64,000 nucleotides of DNA from Ampelomyces quisqualis. Taxonomy: Eukaryota; Ascomycota; Dothideomycetes; Pleosporales; Phaeosphaeriaceae. The notes under the pieces are model-generated. The model saw nothing but the letters and a program-made list of their open reading frames with translations, made no database searches and was not told the DNA's origin. The position numbers were made by a program, and so were the translations under genes. Of the stretch, positions 21,533 through 31,326 are shown one piece after another (position 1 is the stretch's first letter; each line of letters starts with the position of its first letter). Where the stretch lies: assembly GCA_018398575.1 (NCBI GenBank), contig JAGTXZ010000002.1:1242501-1306500 (forward strand), read 5' to 3'.

Positions 21533-22705
21533 TCAATCGTCAGTATTGAGTGAAACAAAATCGACCTGCTGGGTGAAATGATGAGTGTCCCGTGCAGCTC
21601 CTCCAATCCAGGTCTCGGAATCTGCAGTGTTATCCGGGACGTCCTTTGGGCTGTCTTCATGGGAGGGCTGTCCTTCTAGCGAGACGCGGGCAGCCTTTCG
21701 CATGCGTGCAGCACGATATACATGACCCAGCCGACATTTATCACCAAAGGGGCAAGCACCGGTATTCGAAAACTGCGGACACTCATGCGCATGGAGCTCG
21801 GAACACTCCGCACCCTTCTCACAATATCCCAATAGACCAAAGGCCTCGCAGTTCGGAGCTGCAGGATTGATGCGAACGTGAGAGAACCGGCAATTGTCGT
21901 TGTTACACCGGCCCTCTTGGAAATGTTGACAGGTTGGGGCGTTGTGGGCAGAAGAATCGTGTGAAAGTGGACAAGAATCACCCTTTGGGCAATCGCCTTT
22001 GAACAGCCAACGCTTGCATATCGCTAGTTTATCCGGGTCGTGGACATGTCGACAACCGTGTCGCGAACATATACCTACACCGTGGTCAGAAACCTGAGAA
22101 GGAGAATGTTGCTGGGGCGCATCTTGTGTTTTGGTACCTGTCATGGTGAAGGCTGGGCAGAGTGTCTGGGGCTCGTTGTGCTGTGGAACGCCTTGTTTGG
22201 CCTTAGCACTGTCTGTAGTAGACGACACACTAGCTGGGGTGCCGTCCGGGATCTCGCCAGTCAGTGCGTCTTTGTGGAAGATGACAGATTTGTTCCTGAA
22301 CTTTTGTGTGGCCAGCGCGGATGGCGGGCGTTGATACGGGTGGTAAGCAGAATGCGCGCCTCTGCTATGTGTGTAGCCTCCACGGCGATAGCCGGTCGCG
22401 GATCCCTCGTAGCCATTGTAGTTGCGGATGTATCCCGCGCCAGTGCTGGGGCGAAAGGGCGATGTCGGAGGTCCAGGAGCGTAGCTGGAGTACCCATCCT
22501 GGTGGTGAGACTCGCGCGCAAGCCGCTCCTGTTTCTCTTTCTTCATGCGCGCTATGTAGCCTGATATCACGTCGTCAACTCTTGCATCCCTCAGCCTTCT
22601 CTTGCACATACTGGTCAGTTCAGCGCGAGCTCGCAAACGTTCTGCGGGTGTGGTCATGTTCTGTATCTCTTCGAGAGTGTAGGGCGGTGGCCCTGGAGGC
22701 GCCAT
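21533..22705 (-). CDS. CCCH zinc-finger protein, ZC3H3/Red5-like
   Basis: RNA-binding protein with a run of five CCCH fingers, the arrangement of animal ZC3H3 and S. pombe Red5, which act in nuclear mRNA processing or decay. Unspliced, the frame is open for 390 aa. A 63-nt intron at 22137-22075 (GTACCA...GTGTAG) is in frame and stop-free; removing it gives 369 aa and completes finger 1 (CPAFTMTGIC, then HGCRHVH). Fingers 2, 4 and 5 fit C-x8-C-x5-C-x3-H (for example CKRWLFKGDCPKGDSCPLSH); finger 3 is C-x7-C-x4-C-x3-H. The N-terminal third is Tyr/Gly/Arg-rich. ATG 22705 (MAPPGPPPYTLEEIQ) is the first Met. The orthology is inferred from finger number and spacing. Confidence 0.8.
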   Translation of the reverse strand: MAPPGPPPYTLEEIQNMTTPAERLRARAELTSMCKRRLRDARVDDVISGYIARMKKEKQERLARESHHQDGYSSYAPGPPTSPFRPSTGAGYIRNYNGYEGSATGYRRGGYTHSRGAHSAYHPYQRPPSALATQKFRNKSVIFHKDALTGEIPDGTPASVSSTTDSAKAKQGVPQHNEPQTLCPAFTMTGTKTQDAPQQHSPSQVSDHGVGICSRHGCRHVHDPDKLAICKRWLFKGDCPKGDSCPLSHDSSAHNAPTCQHFQEGRCNNDNCRFSHVRINPAAPNCEAFGLLGYCEKGAECSELHAHECPQFSNTGACPFGDKCRLGHVYRAARMRKAARVSLEGQPSHEDSPKDVPDNTADSETWIGGAARDTHHFTQQVDFVSLNTDD

Positions 22706-23188
22706 GATTTGGTGGCACTCTGATCAAACCTATTATTAGTCACAAGGCAATTAGTACTCGTTCTGATACGTCGTTTGTGCTGTGCTGTGCTGTGCTGTGT
22801 TGTGCTGCGCTGCAAACTGTAGAAAGTACGGAGTGGGACAAAGGTAGAAGGTGGAAGAACCGTGGGGCTAGATAATTGCGCTAGTCCAACCCTGTGTTAG
22901 CGCCGTCCCCAGAGCAAACAATAACAAGATGAGACAACTCGCACTATAGTGCAAGAGCAGAAATGCCAGATGCAGAGTAAAGTCAAGATAGTGCTGGTAC
23001 ATCCATTGGGTACAGCAAGGTCCGTTTGATAAGACTGAATTTGTGCATCTAATGCACCCGTACACTGCCAAAGTGCGCCGTACGCTCATATCAGCGATCC
23101 ATACGCCGACGCAATGCAATCATTCTAGTGATAATACAAGGTAGAACTTCTGCTCCCTTGTCGAAAAATCCACTTCCAAGAAAAAGAC
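22706..23188. promoter_or_regulatory. Intergenic between CCCH gene and TAF7
   Basis: 483 bp with the CCCH promoter and the TAF7 3' flank. It contains a (TGTGC)n microsatellite at about 22776-22813. Confidence 0.5.
22776..22813. repeat. Pentanucleotide microsatellite (TGTGC)n
   Basis: About seven units of TGTGC with two single-base variants, 70 to 100 bp upstream of the CCCH start codon. Confidence 0.85.
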
Positions 23189-24895
23189 CTACTCATCCAC
23201 GTCCTCATCAAGCTGTTTGCGCTTGATCTCGCGATCGGCCTTCTGCTTTTCGATGTTGGTCTGCATGCGTTTCTTGAAGATTTGGTTCGTCTGCCTGTCA
23301 CGGGCTTCCATGTTTGCCTGGATAGCCTTGTCCAGCTCGGCAATCTCGCTTCGCAACTGCTCCTTCCGCTGCTCCTCTTGGACTGCGGCGTCGTCGACTT
23401 CGTCTCCGTCTTCATCTGAGTCGGCATCGTCATCGTCGTCATCGTCATCGTCTGCAGAAGTGACCGCTGCAGGGGTGGAAGCGGCAGTCTCGGTCTCCAA
23501 AGCGATTGTGCCGTTCTGATTGAGGGCGTGCAGTGCAACTTCGTGGGCCGTCGTGGGAGTTGCAGGTTCCAAGCCTGTACTCTCGGCGTTGAGAAGTGCC
23601 TTGAGGGTCTGGTCATCGGCTTGTACCTCAACCTCTTCGTCATCCATGAGACCCTCTGCCAGCATCTGCGCAAGATCGCCTTCATCGACCTCTTCCATCT
23701 GTGTTTCGGCTACCTGTTGACCATCCATCATTTCTTCGTCTTGTTCGACCTCGTCTTCCGAGTCGCTCTCCTCTTCAGATGTCTCGTGGTCGCTATCCAC
23801 CAGCTCGTATTTGGTGGATTCGGCGTTTTCGTCTTCCGCAAGTAATCGATTCATCTGTGCTTCCGCTCGCTCAACATCGAGATAAGACTTTCGAGGTCGA
23901 AAACGTAGCTTACGAGCCCATTGCATAGGCGGAGTTATACCATGAGGAAAGCGGTGAGAGTCTGGTTCGACGTATGACGGACGGGTGTACCTTTTCGCTT
24001 CCTCTTCGCTCGACACTTTACCCAAGACCAGCAGCATTTGGCAAACGTCTGCCGTTTTGACCCAGTCCTTTTTGTTCCAACTCTTCATTGTCTCAATCAC
24101 GGTTGGAAGCTCCACCATGGATGCCGCGTAACTGTGTCCTTGTATCGTAACCATGGCGCGGCGGCCCTCGCGATCAAAGAATCGGAAGTAGACCCCGGGT
24201 CCACCTTGTGACAAGCTCCTGCCAATCGTCTTTTCCTCGATAGCCTTGCGCAGAAGATCGCAGTCCGGCCCCGGCTGCATGCGCAGTATAAACTGAGACT
24301 CCTGCGCTGGGTCCAATTCCGCTTCATCTGCCTCGCTGTCGTACCCTACACCATATGGCCTTACAGGTGGCTTTCCACCTCCCTTGACTTTGAGCATAGT
24401 CGCAGTGCCGGTCCTTTGTAGTAGTGCGCCTGTTCCGTTGCCCTTTGGCTTGATGGACAGCTTGATCGAGTGCGTGCGCGCGGGCGGTGCGTGTACCTTT
24501 ACAGGGGCAGGATCCGGTGCTGTGATATCATCGTCCTCCTCGCTATTGTTGTAGTCCCTGGCTAGACTCTTTGCAGTCGGCTTCGGCTTACGCTTCGGCG
24601 CGGGTGAGTCCATGTCGTCTCCATCTTCGCGAGCTCGTTTTTTGGCGCCAGGATGGGCTGGTGGAATCGGGTTGCCGCTCTCGTCCGTCTGCTGCTTTTT
24701 GCTGTATTTGCGCTTAGCTTTGGGCACGTCAGCATCCGGCGCATCGGCCGAGCTGGGGGCTGCAGACGCCGCAGATTTGATGTTGAGCTTCAGCTTGTTG
24801 GGTTTGGGAGGCGCAGGCGCAGCGGGTCCATCGGAAGGAGCAGCAGGCAGCGCGTCGCTGGCGGGGGCATGGGGGTTCTTCAGCTTGATCTTCAT
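23189..24895 (-). CDS. TAF7: TFIID subunit TAF7
   Basis: Subunit of general transcription factor TFIID. Single exon, 568 aa. Residues 1-180 are Pro/Ala/Lys-rich and disordered. The TAFII55 N-terminal domain follows at about 200-330: ESQFILRMQPGPDCDLLRKA, then a basic block, YAASMVELPTVIET, and MLLVLGKV, with the diagnostic HGITPPM and RFRP. In TFIID this domain contacts TAF1. The C-terminal part is very acidic with Asp/Glu runs (around 500), then ends in a coiled-coil-like Lys/Glu/Gln segment. It lies head-to-head with TAF3, another TFIID subunit, 300 bp apart. Confidence 0.92.
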   Translation of the reverse strand: MKIKLKNPHAPASDALPAAPSDGPAAPAPPKPNKLKLNIKSAASAAPSSADAPDADVPKAKRKYSKKQQTDESGNPIPPAHPGAKKRAREDGDDMDSPAPKRKPKPTAKSLARDYNNSEEDDDITAPDPAPVKVHAPPARTHSIKLSIKPKGNGTGALLQRTGTATMLKVKGGGKPPVRPYGVGYDSEADEAELDPAQESQFILRMQPGPDCDLLRKAIEEKTIGRSLSQGGPGVYFRFFDREGRRAMVTIQGHSYAASMVELPTVIETMKSWNKKDWVKTADVCQMLLVLGKVSSEEEAKRYTRPSYVEPDSHRFPHGITPPMQWARKLRFRPRKSYLDVERAEAQMNRLLAEDENAESTKYELVDSDHETSEEESDSEDEVEQDEEMMDGQQVAETQMEEVDEGDLAQMLAEGLMDDEEVEVQADDQTLKALLNAESTGLEPATPTTAHEVALHALNQNGTIALETETAASTPAAVTSADDDDDDDDDADSDEDGDEVDDAAVQEEQRKEQLRSEIAELDKAIQANMEARDRQTNQIFKKRMQTNIEKQKADREIKRKQLDEDVDE

Positions 24896-25195
24896 CGTGA
24901 ATCACGCGTCGCAGTCAACTCGAGATTGCGTGGGCCGAATGAATGGGGTCGCGCCTACGGGCGCCGCATGTGTGAGGTCGGACAGGTTCGGGGAGCTGGG
25001 GTAAGTGACTGCGGTAACGTCCGCGGGAGACGATCAATGACCTAGCGGCTTGGCGCGGCTACACGGGTGAAAGACGCGGCCACAGCTCCAGCTGCCGTCG
25101 CAATACGACCAACAATGCACTACCCGTTCCCCTCATAGTTGCGCGACCACATCTAGAAAATCCCAGCTAGTATACCCACGGCGCACAGGGCTAGC
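24896..25195. promoter_or_regulatory. Bidirectional promoter, TAF7/TAF3
   Basis: 300 bp between the two ATGs, shared by two subunits of one complex. No TATA box is obvious. Confidence 0.6.
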
Positions 25196-25986
25196 ATGTC
25201 CTCCGACGACTTGTTCCTCAACCTCCTGCGGCCTGCCGTCCTCCACATCCTGCGCGCATCCGGCTTCCACTATGGAAAACCGTCGGCGGTCGACACCGTC
25301 GTAGATCTCACCGCAAGATACATTTCCTTACTTGCAGAGCGCACGGCCTACAATGCATATTCGAACCACAACGACTCCACGCCCAACATCACCGACGTAC
25401 GCATGGCCATGCAAGACTGCGGCCTTCTGGTGCCAACAATGACCGCAGGAGAAGAAGAGTGGAAGCAGATTTTACGGAAACCGCTGGACTTCTACAACGC
25501 GGAGACTGGCGCACGTGAGATGGAAGAGCAGCGACGCGACGCGGAGGACACAGCAGATGTGAAGGAATTCATCGAGTGGGTAAGAGGCGACCAGAACCAA
25601 GAGATTGGGCGCATCGCAGGTACACGTAAGCCATTGGCCACGAATCCGATCGAGCAATTGGATCAGCTAGAAATGGAGGACTATTTGAACAGTACGTTAC
25701 GGAGAGATTGACGACACGGCAAAAGCTAATAGACGCATCAGCTCTCATGAAGAAGCACAGCAAGACGGGAGTTGAGTCGCGATTTCAAGGGACCGTCCTA
25801 GGTGTTTCAGCCGAACCCAAAGCCGTCAAGATCGAAGGAGGTGGCGCCGAGTCGATAGACGAGTGGTGCAGGAAGACTCGCGAAAGGGCTGCAAAGGTAG
25901 CCGAGTCAAAGTACGACGCCACTGGAGCCACCAACCAAGTGGTCACCCGTGAAACTTCAGAGGACGTGGACATGGACATGAGATAA
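25196..25986 (+). CDS. TAF3: TFIID subunit TAF3, histone-fold protein
   Basis: Bromodomain-associated histone-fold protein of the TAF3 type, which pairs with TAF10 in TFIID. Exons: 25196-25691 and 25742-25986, 246 aa. The 50-nt intron starts GTACGT, contains GCTAAT and ends TCAG. The histone fold covers residues about 5-85 (LLRPAVLHILRASGF, then VDLTARYISLLAERT and ITDVRMAMQDCGLL). The rest is charged and there is no PHD finger, unlike animal TAF3 but as in fungal homologues. Its start is 300 bp from that of TAF7 on the other strand, which suggests coordinated expression. ATG 25196 opens the conserved region almost directly. Confidence 0.88.
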
Positions 25987-26677
25987 TACCCAAGGGTTGA
26001 CAATTGCATTGCGACGGCGTTGAGAATTCTTGACATTGTAGGCGTTTCGCTATGGGCAAGCTGGATAACTCAGTACTGGCTTGAACTGGCTTTGCAGGCT
26101 GATCAAGACGGGCTTCAAATATGGCAGCCGCGAATTTCACCTCTGCACTGAAACAGCTCCGAGTATCGTCAGCTTTCACAGATCATCAGTTGCTTTACTT
26201 CGGCACTGCGTGCCTTTCTACTGGGACTACGCAGCAAGATAATTACTATCAAAAAATCAAAAAATATAAGATTGCTCAGCGTCGCACATGGTATACGTTT
26301 GTGTGCTTAGAGAGCGAGGTTGTGACATCAGAGTAGGAAGTATGCTCACTAGCAGACCACGCAATGCGTTTACACACGCATAGACGATACGCCGGCCCCT
26401 TTTGATATCTTCCTTACTGATGATAAGATGTAATAACGCGGCTGAGGTACGTACTCACATGACATGTCGATACTCATATGGTGGGGCGACAATCCCCCGC
26501 ATACGTCATCAACGTGGAGCTCTCAAAGAGCATATCAGACAATGCTTACCGTGCTTCTCTGTCAAAGTAACCTTCTACCTACCAAATCTGAAATCTAAGA
26601 TCCTTCTTCTGCTGATCAATTCGACATACTTATTCTAAAACACCAAATCACCAAGACTAAATCCTCAACCACACAAC
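25987..26677. other. Intergenic, no gene seen
   Basis: 3' flank of TAF3 and upstream region of the next plus-strand gene. The part near 26200-26640 is AT-richer. Short frames only. Confidence 0.45.
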
Positions 26678-27276
26678 ATGTCTGGCCTTGACCCCAAGGG
26701 CCCTTCGCAGCCAACACTCAATCAGGCCTACACCACTCCCGGAAATCCAGCTTCTCAAAATCCCGCCGAACACGCGCAAGCCTCATTCAACGCCGCCGAC
26801 AACAGCGCAAGCGTCGACCAGCGCATCCCCACCAAACAAGCAAGCGACAGCCAGGGTCTCGAGAATGCAAAGGCACCAGGAGGAGGCATACACGGCGCGC
26901 CAGCTGGAGAAGAGGCCAAGGGCTTGACAGAAGAAGATGTAGGCCGACATAACGAGCTGGACGGAGAGCAGATGGCAGCACCAGGAGAAGGCAAAGTCGC
27001 TGCGGCAGTCGCAAAGGGCGGGAAGGGAATGGGCGGAGGTGGTGCTGAGCCGGATCTAGCATCTGATTTGGACAGGTGCGCGACCTTTGCGCGTGTAACC
27101 AAGGCATTGGAACAAATACTAACACACTCCGTAGGAAGAAGGCCGAACAAGCAGATGCGCGCAACGCCATCAAGCAGTCAAAAGCCGGCGACTTTGCCGC
27201 CGCCGGAGCAGCACATCTGTCTGGCCCCGCAAACCCAGTCGACAAAGGCAATTACCCCAACTCTGGCTCAGCATAG
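26678..27276 (+). CDS. Small hydrophilic Gly/Ala-rich protein, unknown
   Basis: Exons: 26678-27075 and 27135-27276, 179 aa. The 59-nt intron starts GTGCGC, contains ACTAAC and ends CGTAG. Splicing joins DLD to RKKAEQADARNAIK; read-through gives a longer unrelated tail. The product is almost devoid of hydrophobic residues and rich in Gly, Ala, Pro, Gln and Asn, so it should be intrinsically disordered. It has conserved-looking blocks (SGLDPKGPSQPTLNQ, EEDVGRHNELDGEQM). I think similar proteins exist in other Dothideomycetes, but I cannot name a function. The style recalls stress-related hydrophilins; that is only a compositional analogy. Confidence 0.7.
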
Positions 27277-28205
27277 ATTGCGCTTGTTACCTCCACAAGT
27301 ACATATACAATCAAGGTAAACAGCTAGACCAAAAAGCAACAAGACATCTAATCAACAATATACTCCACGGCTTTTTTTCGACTCGTACATGCATAGTAAT
27401 CGTCAATCCACTCTTTCTACATCCATCCTCCCTGCCATCTAAGCCCCGATAATACACAACAGCCCATACAACAGCGCTACAACTTTTTGCTCGGAGACTG
27501 GTTTTGCGATGTCTGGATCAGTGGGAGAGGGGGGAAGGTCGTGTGGATGTTTTATTTGGCGATGAGGGAGGTCTGTGGGTTATGGTGTGCACTGCGTTGG
27601 AGAAGAGATGGGTGGGACAAAGCGTTGGGGAGAAGAATGTGTGGGCTGGAAGACGGCGTGCGAGGGTTGGGGTGACGGAGGGCTCGAGGAGCAGACTGCT
27701 TGGTCCTACTGGAAGGAGTGTGGTGATTATTGACGCCGTGGAGGGAATTGTCACGATGGCGCTGACGCAGGGGATTTACGCTGCGACACGAGTAACATGT
27801 GTGGTTCCGACGGCTCGACCGAACTTCACGGCGCAAGGAGAAGAAGCACACGACACCATCACGATCATGCAAAAGGCAAGCATTAACCATGTGCTATCTG
27901 ATGAAGCCTAAAGCCAAAGCTATACAAGCTACGGCTGGTTACAGCATCACAAACGCGAGCGTGCAGTATCTCAACGAACAGATAGGACATGACCTCCTGT
28001 CCAAACAAAACAAGCAATCATAACAGACATAGACGTGTACGATAAGAAAGAACCTCGTACACCGCAAAACGCAAACGTGAAACCCCCCAACGATGCAGGC
28101 CTACCGCAACACCCCACAGTGTTGGTGGTCAATACATCGGGCTTTGTAACCGAACGTTACATGTACATGAAAAAGAAAGAAGAAAGGAGAAAAGCATACA
28201 TGTTC
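27277..28205. other. Gap between convergent genes
   Basis: 929 bp holding the 3' flanks of two convergent genes. Frames such as 27504-27911 lack support. Confidence 0.45.
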
Positions 28206-30115
28206 TCACATGTACGCATCGAACTCGAAACTACTAGCGTCGGTGATGGCAGCGACGTTATTGACGTCGTAGGCCGCGACACCAAAAGTGTTTGCATCGT
28301 ACATGATAGTCTCACCGGGATTCAGGCTCAGACCGAAGCCGTCCATGAACGGGCTGGGGTCGAGTTGTACCTGGACAGTGCTGGTAGGCTGCTGTGCGGT
28401 GTAAGAGGCGTCCATGTCGAAAGTGGATTCATACGCGTTATCGGTGGCGTCGTTGGCGTCATCTGATGCCGCGCTTTTGGGCGAGGCGATGACGTTGTTC
28501 TTGTCGACTTCCACCTCTTGGATCCAGTTCTGCTTGAGGTAGTCCATAGGAGGGTGGTCTCCGCCACCGATGCCACCGCGCTTTTCGTCGTTCTTGCCCT
28601 TCCTGCCACGCTTGCGCGGGTGGAAATGGGCGCGGCGCAAGTGTGCGGCAGCATTGTAGTATGCGCCGTATGCCTTCTTGTTGCGGCAGTGTTTACAATT
28701 GGCAAGGAATTTCTTATCTTGCGAGTAGTCGATGCAAATGTACGCCTTGCGTCTTGATGTGTGGGCCCGTGCAATGTGGCGATCGAGTTCATGGGTGCCG
28801 CGAAAGCCCTCAGGCCGCTCATGACAGAATTGACACATGATTTTTGGGTGTTGGGGGCGGATATAGGGTGTCTTACTGATGACACCAACAGTTTTGGACG
28901 AACCGTCTTCAGATTGAATACTCGCCATCGAAGTATAAGATGGCTTAGACTCAGTCTCGTCATCGCATCCAGATGCCTTTGGGGCGATCTTGCGAGCTGT
29001 TGCGATTGCGATTTCGTGATCGCGTCGCGACTGGCGAGAGCAATATGAGGCAGCCGCAGAAGTGTCGCTCGCATTGCCCTCGCCAGATGATTGTGAAGCC
29101 GACCTCCGCATATCTTCCGCCAGGTACGGCATGTTCTCCGATGAAGCAAGTGCATGAGCACTTGCAGAAACAGATGACTGTAAAGAGGAAAGGAAATCTT
29201 CATTGGCAGAGCCAACAAAGTTGTGAGGAACGAGAGAAGGATCAACACAGGGACTGACAGTTTTCGACTCGACATCGAAAGGAAAGAAAGAAACCCCATC
29301 CTCTGGGAGGATGGGAAGGATACATGAAGAATTTGACTGGGTGCGCAACAGGGAAGAATCATCCACAAGGAAATGCGAGGCGCAACTGCTTTGCCGACTC
29401 ATGGCGTTACTAGATTGAGTAACAGGAGTCGGTAAAGCAGTTGACGGCGTGCTGGGAGCGGTGGAGCCATCCGAAGACGAAGCCCATTGGAAACTGGGAG
29501 TCAGTGGAACGTGAATTTGTTGAGCGTGAATGGAAGAGGGGAGGGAAGACGAGCTCGAGGGCTCGATGTAGTTGGTGATGTACTCTTGAGGGCTGTACTC
29601 GGTCATGCCCTCGTTGGCGTATGTGCTCATCTCGGGGATGGATTGCAGGGCTTGTTGTTGCCTCATTGATGCGTCCGAGTAGAATGTGTAGTCGCCAGCT
29701 GCCTCTTGAGACATTGGTGGCCAGGAGGACATGGCGGAGGCGGATCGCTGGAGGTCATGCGCATCTGCGGCGGCGGTGGATGTTGAGCTGCTCATTGTCG
29801 GCGCGGAGAGTCTTCGGTCCATTGTCTCGTAGTCCATTGTCTAGGGGGTGTTAGAAGGGAGAGCGTACACCAAATTGGTGTCCATACTGCGAAGTGCGTC
29901 ATGTTTGACATGGTGGGTAGCGATCGTGGTGTCTGGTAAGCCATCGACGCGTGTGGGATGGTGTATGCAGTACTGGGCGGAAACGAGGCGGCCCGATTCC
30001 AGAGATCCTGGCGCTGCTCCTCTGTGAGATGTGCATTGTTGCTCCAAAAAGTCTGCTTGGTTTGCTCGAGTTGTTGGAAGATATTTTGGGTACTTTCGCA
30101 CATGGTCGAAGCCAT
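28206..30115 (-). CDS. C2H2-type fungal regulator (DUF7896-like)
   Basis: Putative transcription factor, 620 aa. Exons: 30115-29888 and 29840-28206. The 47-nt intron 29887-29841 begins GTATGG, contains TTCTAACA and ends CCCTAG. It adds a 76-residue N-terminus (MASTMCESTQNIFQQLEQ...) to the frame that would otherwise start at 29837. Most of the protein is Ser/Thr-rich and disordered. A Cys/His cluster lies near residues 415-490: CQFCHE...HELDRHIARAH, then C...CKHCRNKKAYG...AHLRRAHFHPRKRGRKG. This is the unusual paired finger of a fungal C2H2 family I recall as DUF7896. The C-terminus is acidic and aromatic, as in activation domains. Targets are unknown. Confidence 0.78.
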
Positions 30116-31326
30116 GTTCTTGGAGTAGTAAATAGGCAGAGCGGCAGCCGAGAGCAAATTGCGCAACGAGACTGGAGGATGGATAACTGTCAAGAAGATG
30201 GATGGGAACTTGCAGAAGGGCAAGGCGATCAACAAGTGTCGGTGCGGGGCGAGGGGATGACGGGCTTTTAGCACCGTCCAGGCCGTGGCCAGCTGACGAC
30301 GATGCGCTGGCTCGAGTCGGGAGGACTGACGACAGGCGGCCCGCGCTGAGCGGTGGACACAAAGCCAGGCCACCCCCGCAAAGGGCAGCCAAGTCGATGA
30401 TCACAGAAAGCCATGGGGAGTTTGATTGGACGCAAGTGGTCTTGGTGATTGTGATTCGCTGCCCCGTTTTCGTTTCCCGAGGCAGATGGGCTGACCCTGT
30501 TGCTTCAACACCAGGATCTACCCATTACTTGCTCAAGGAGTCAAGGGCAACAGGTTTGCTGCTGTCAGTGGCTTCAAGTGCCGCCAACATCGTCATCCAG
30601 CCATTCCTCCCTGATCAAAGTGGTACCGGAATGTCTACGACGCCCTCCAGAGCCTCCACGCACTTGACGTTTCTGACGCAAGGCTCACTGCATCCAGTTC
30701 ACTCCTAGCCCTATTCAACATCTTATGCGCATCGCACACTTCCTATTATGGCTAGCGAGAAAATATGTGGAACGTACGTCACCCTGACCTTTCGCGTGCT
30801 CCGTGCAGATCTTTACACCATGTACTCCGTAGGTTCTTCGGTTAGATGTATGTAAATGTCATTATATTGTCTTGGCATTTATCAGATATCGCCGAGTATG
30901 TGTATTAGCACTAACAAAATGCTCGAGAGGCATGAGAACGCTCTGGTGAGAGTCTCGGCCATCAGGATTCGACCTACCAGCTAGCCCGGAGGCTTCAAAT
31001 ACGAGCCCAGAGATGAGTTCCCTGTAACGATATCAGTGGCCACACGCCGTCATCATAAGATTCATAACCACACCACGATTCGATGTGTCGCTGATATAAT
31101 ATCGTTACAATACGAGGCATCGTTCGCGCTTATTAGGCATTCCTCGTTGAAGAGCAGTAATTACGATGCTCTTTCCCCAGCACGACAGAGTTCAATAAGA
31201 TTGCCCGGACCTTTCAGGCACGGAGAGAATCGTCTTGGCGAAGAATCTACTCTAAAACATCTCATTTTCTTTCAGTTTGAGATCACCCTTTCCTCTCTCA
31301 GGACTGTTTACCGCATTCTGCCGTCT
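30116..31326. promoter_or_regulatory. Intergenic 1.2 kb
   Basis: Upstream region of the C2H2 regulator and 3' flank of the next minus-strand gene. One TACTCCGTA motif lies at 30823-30831. No tRNA could be folded from the GGTCGAATCC-like string near 30970. Confidence 0.45.

Noticed and set aside
27076..27276. Separate small gene starting at 27076
   Set aside because: The frame is simply the second exon of the hydrophilic protein gene read through part of its intron.
30955..31000. Possible tRNA from a GGTCGAATCC string
   Set aside because: On the minus strand the T-arm does not pair properly and no acceptor or anticodon stem can be drawn around it.
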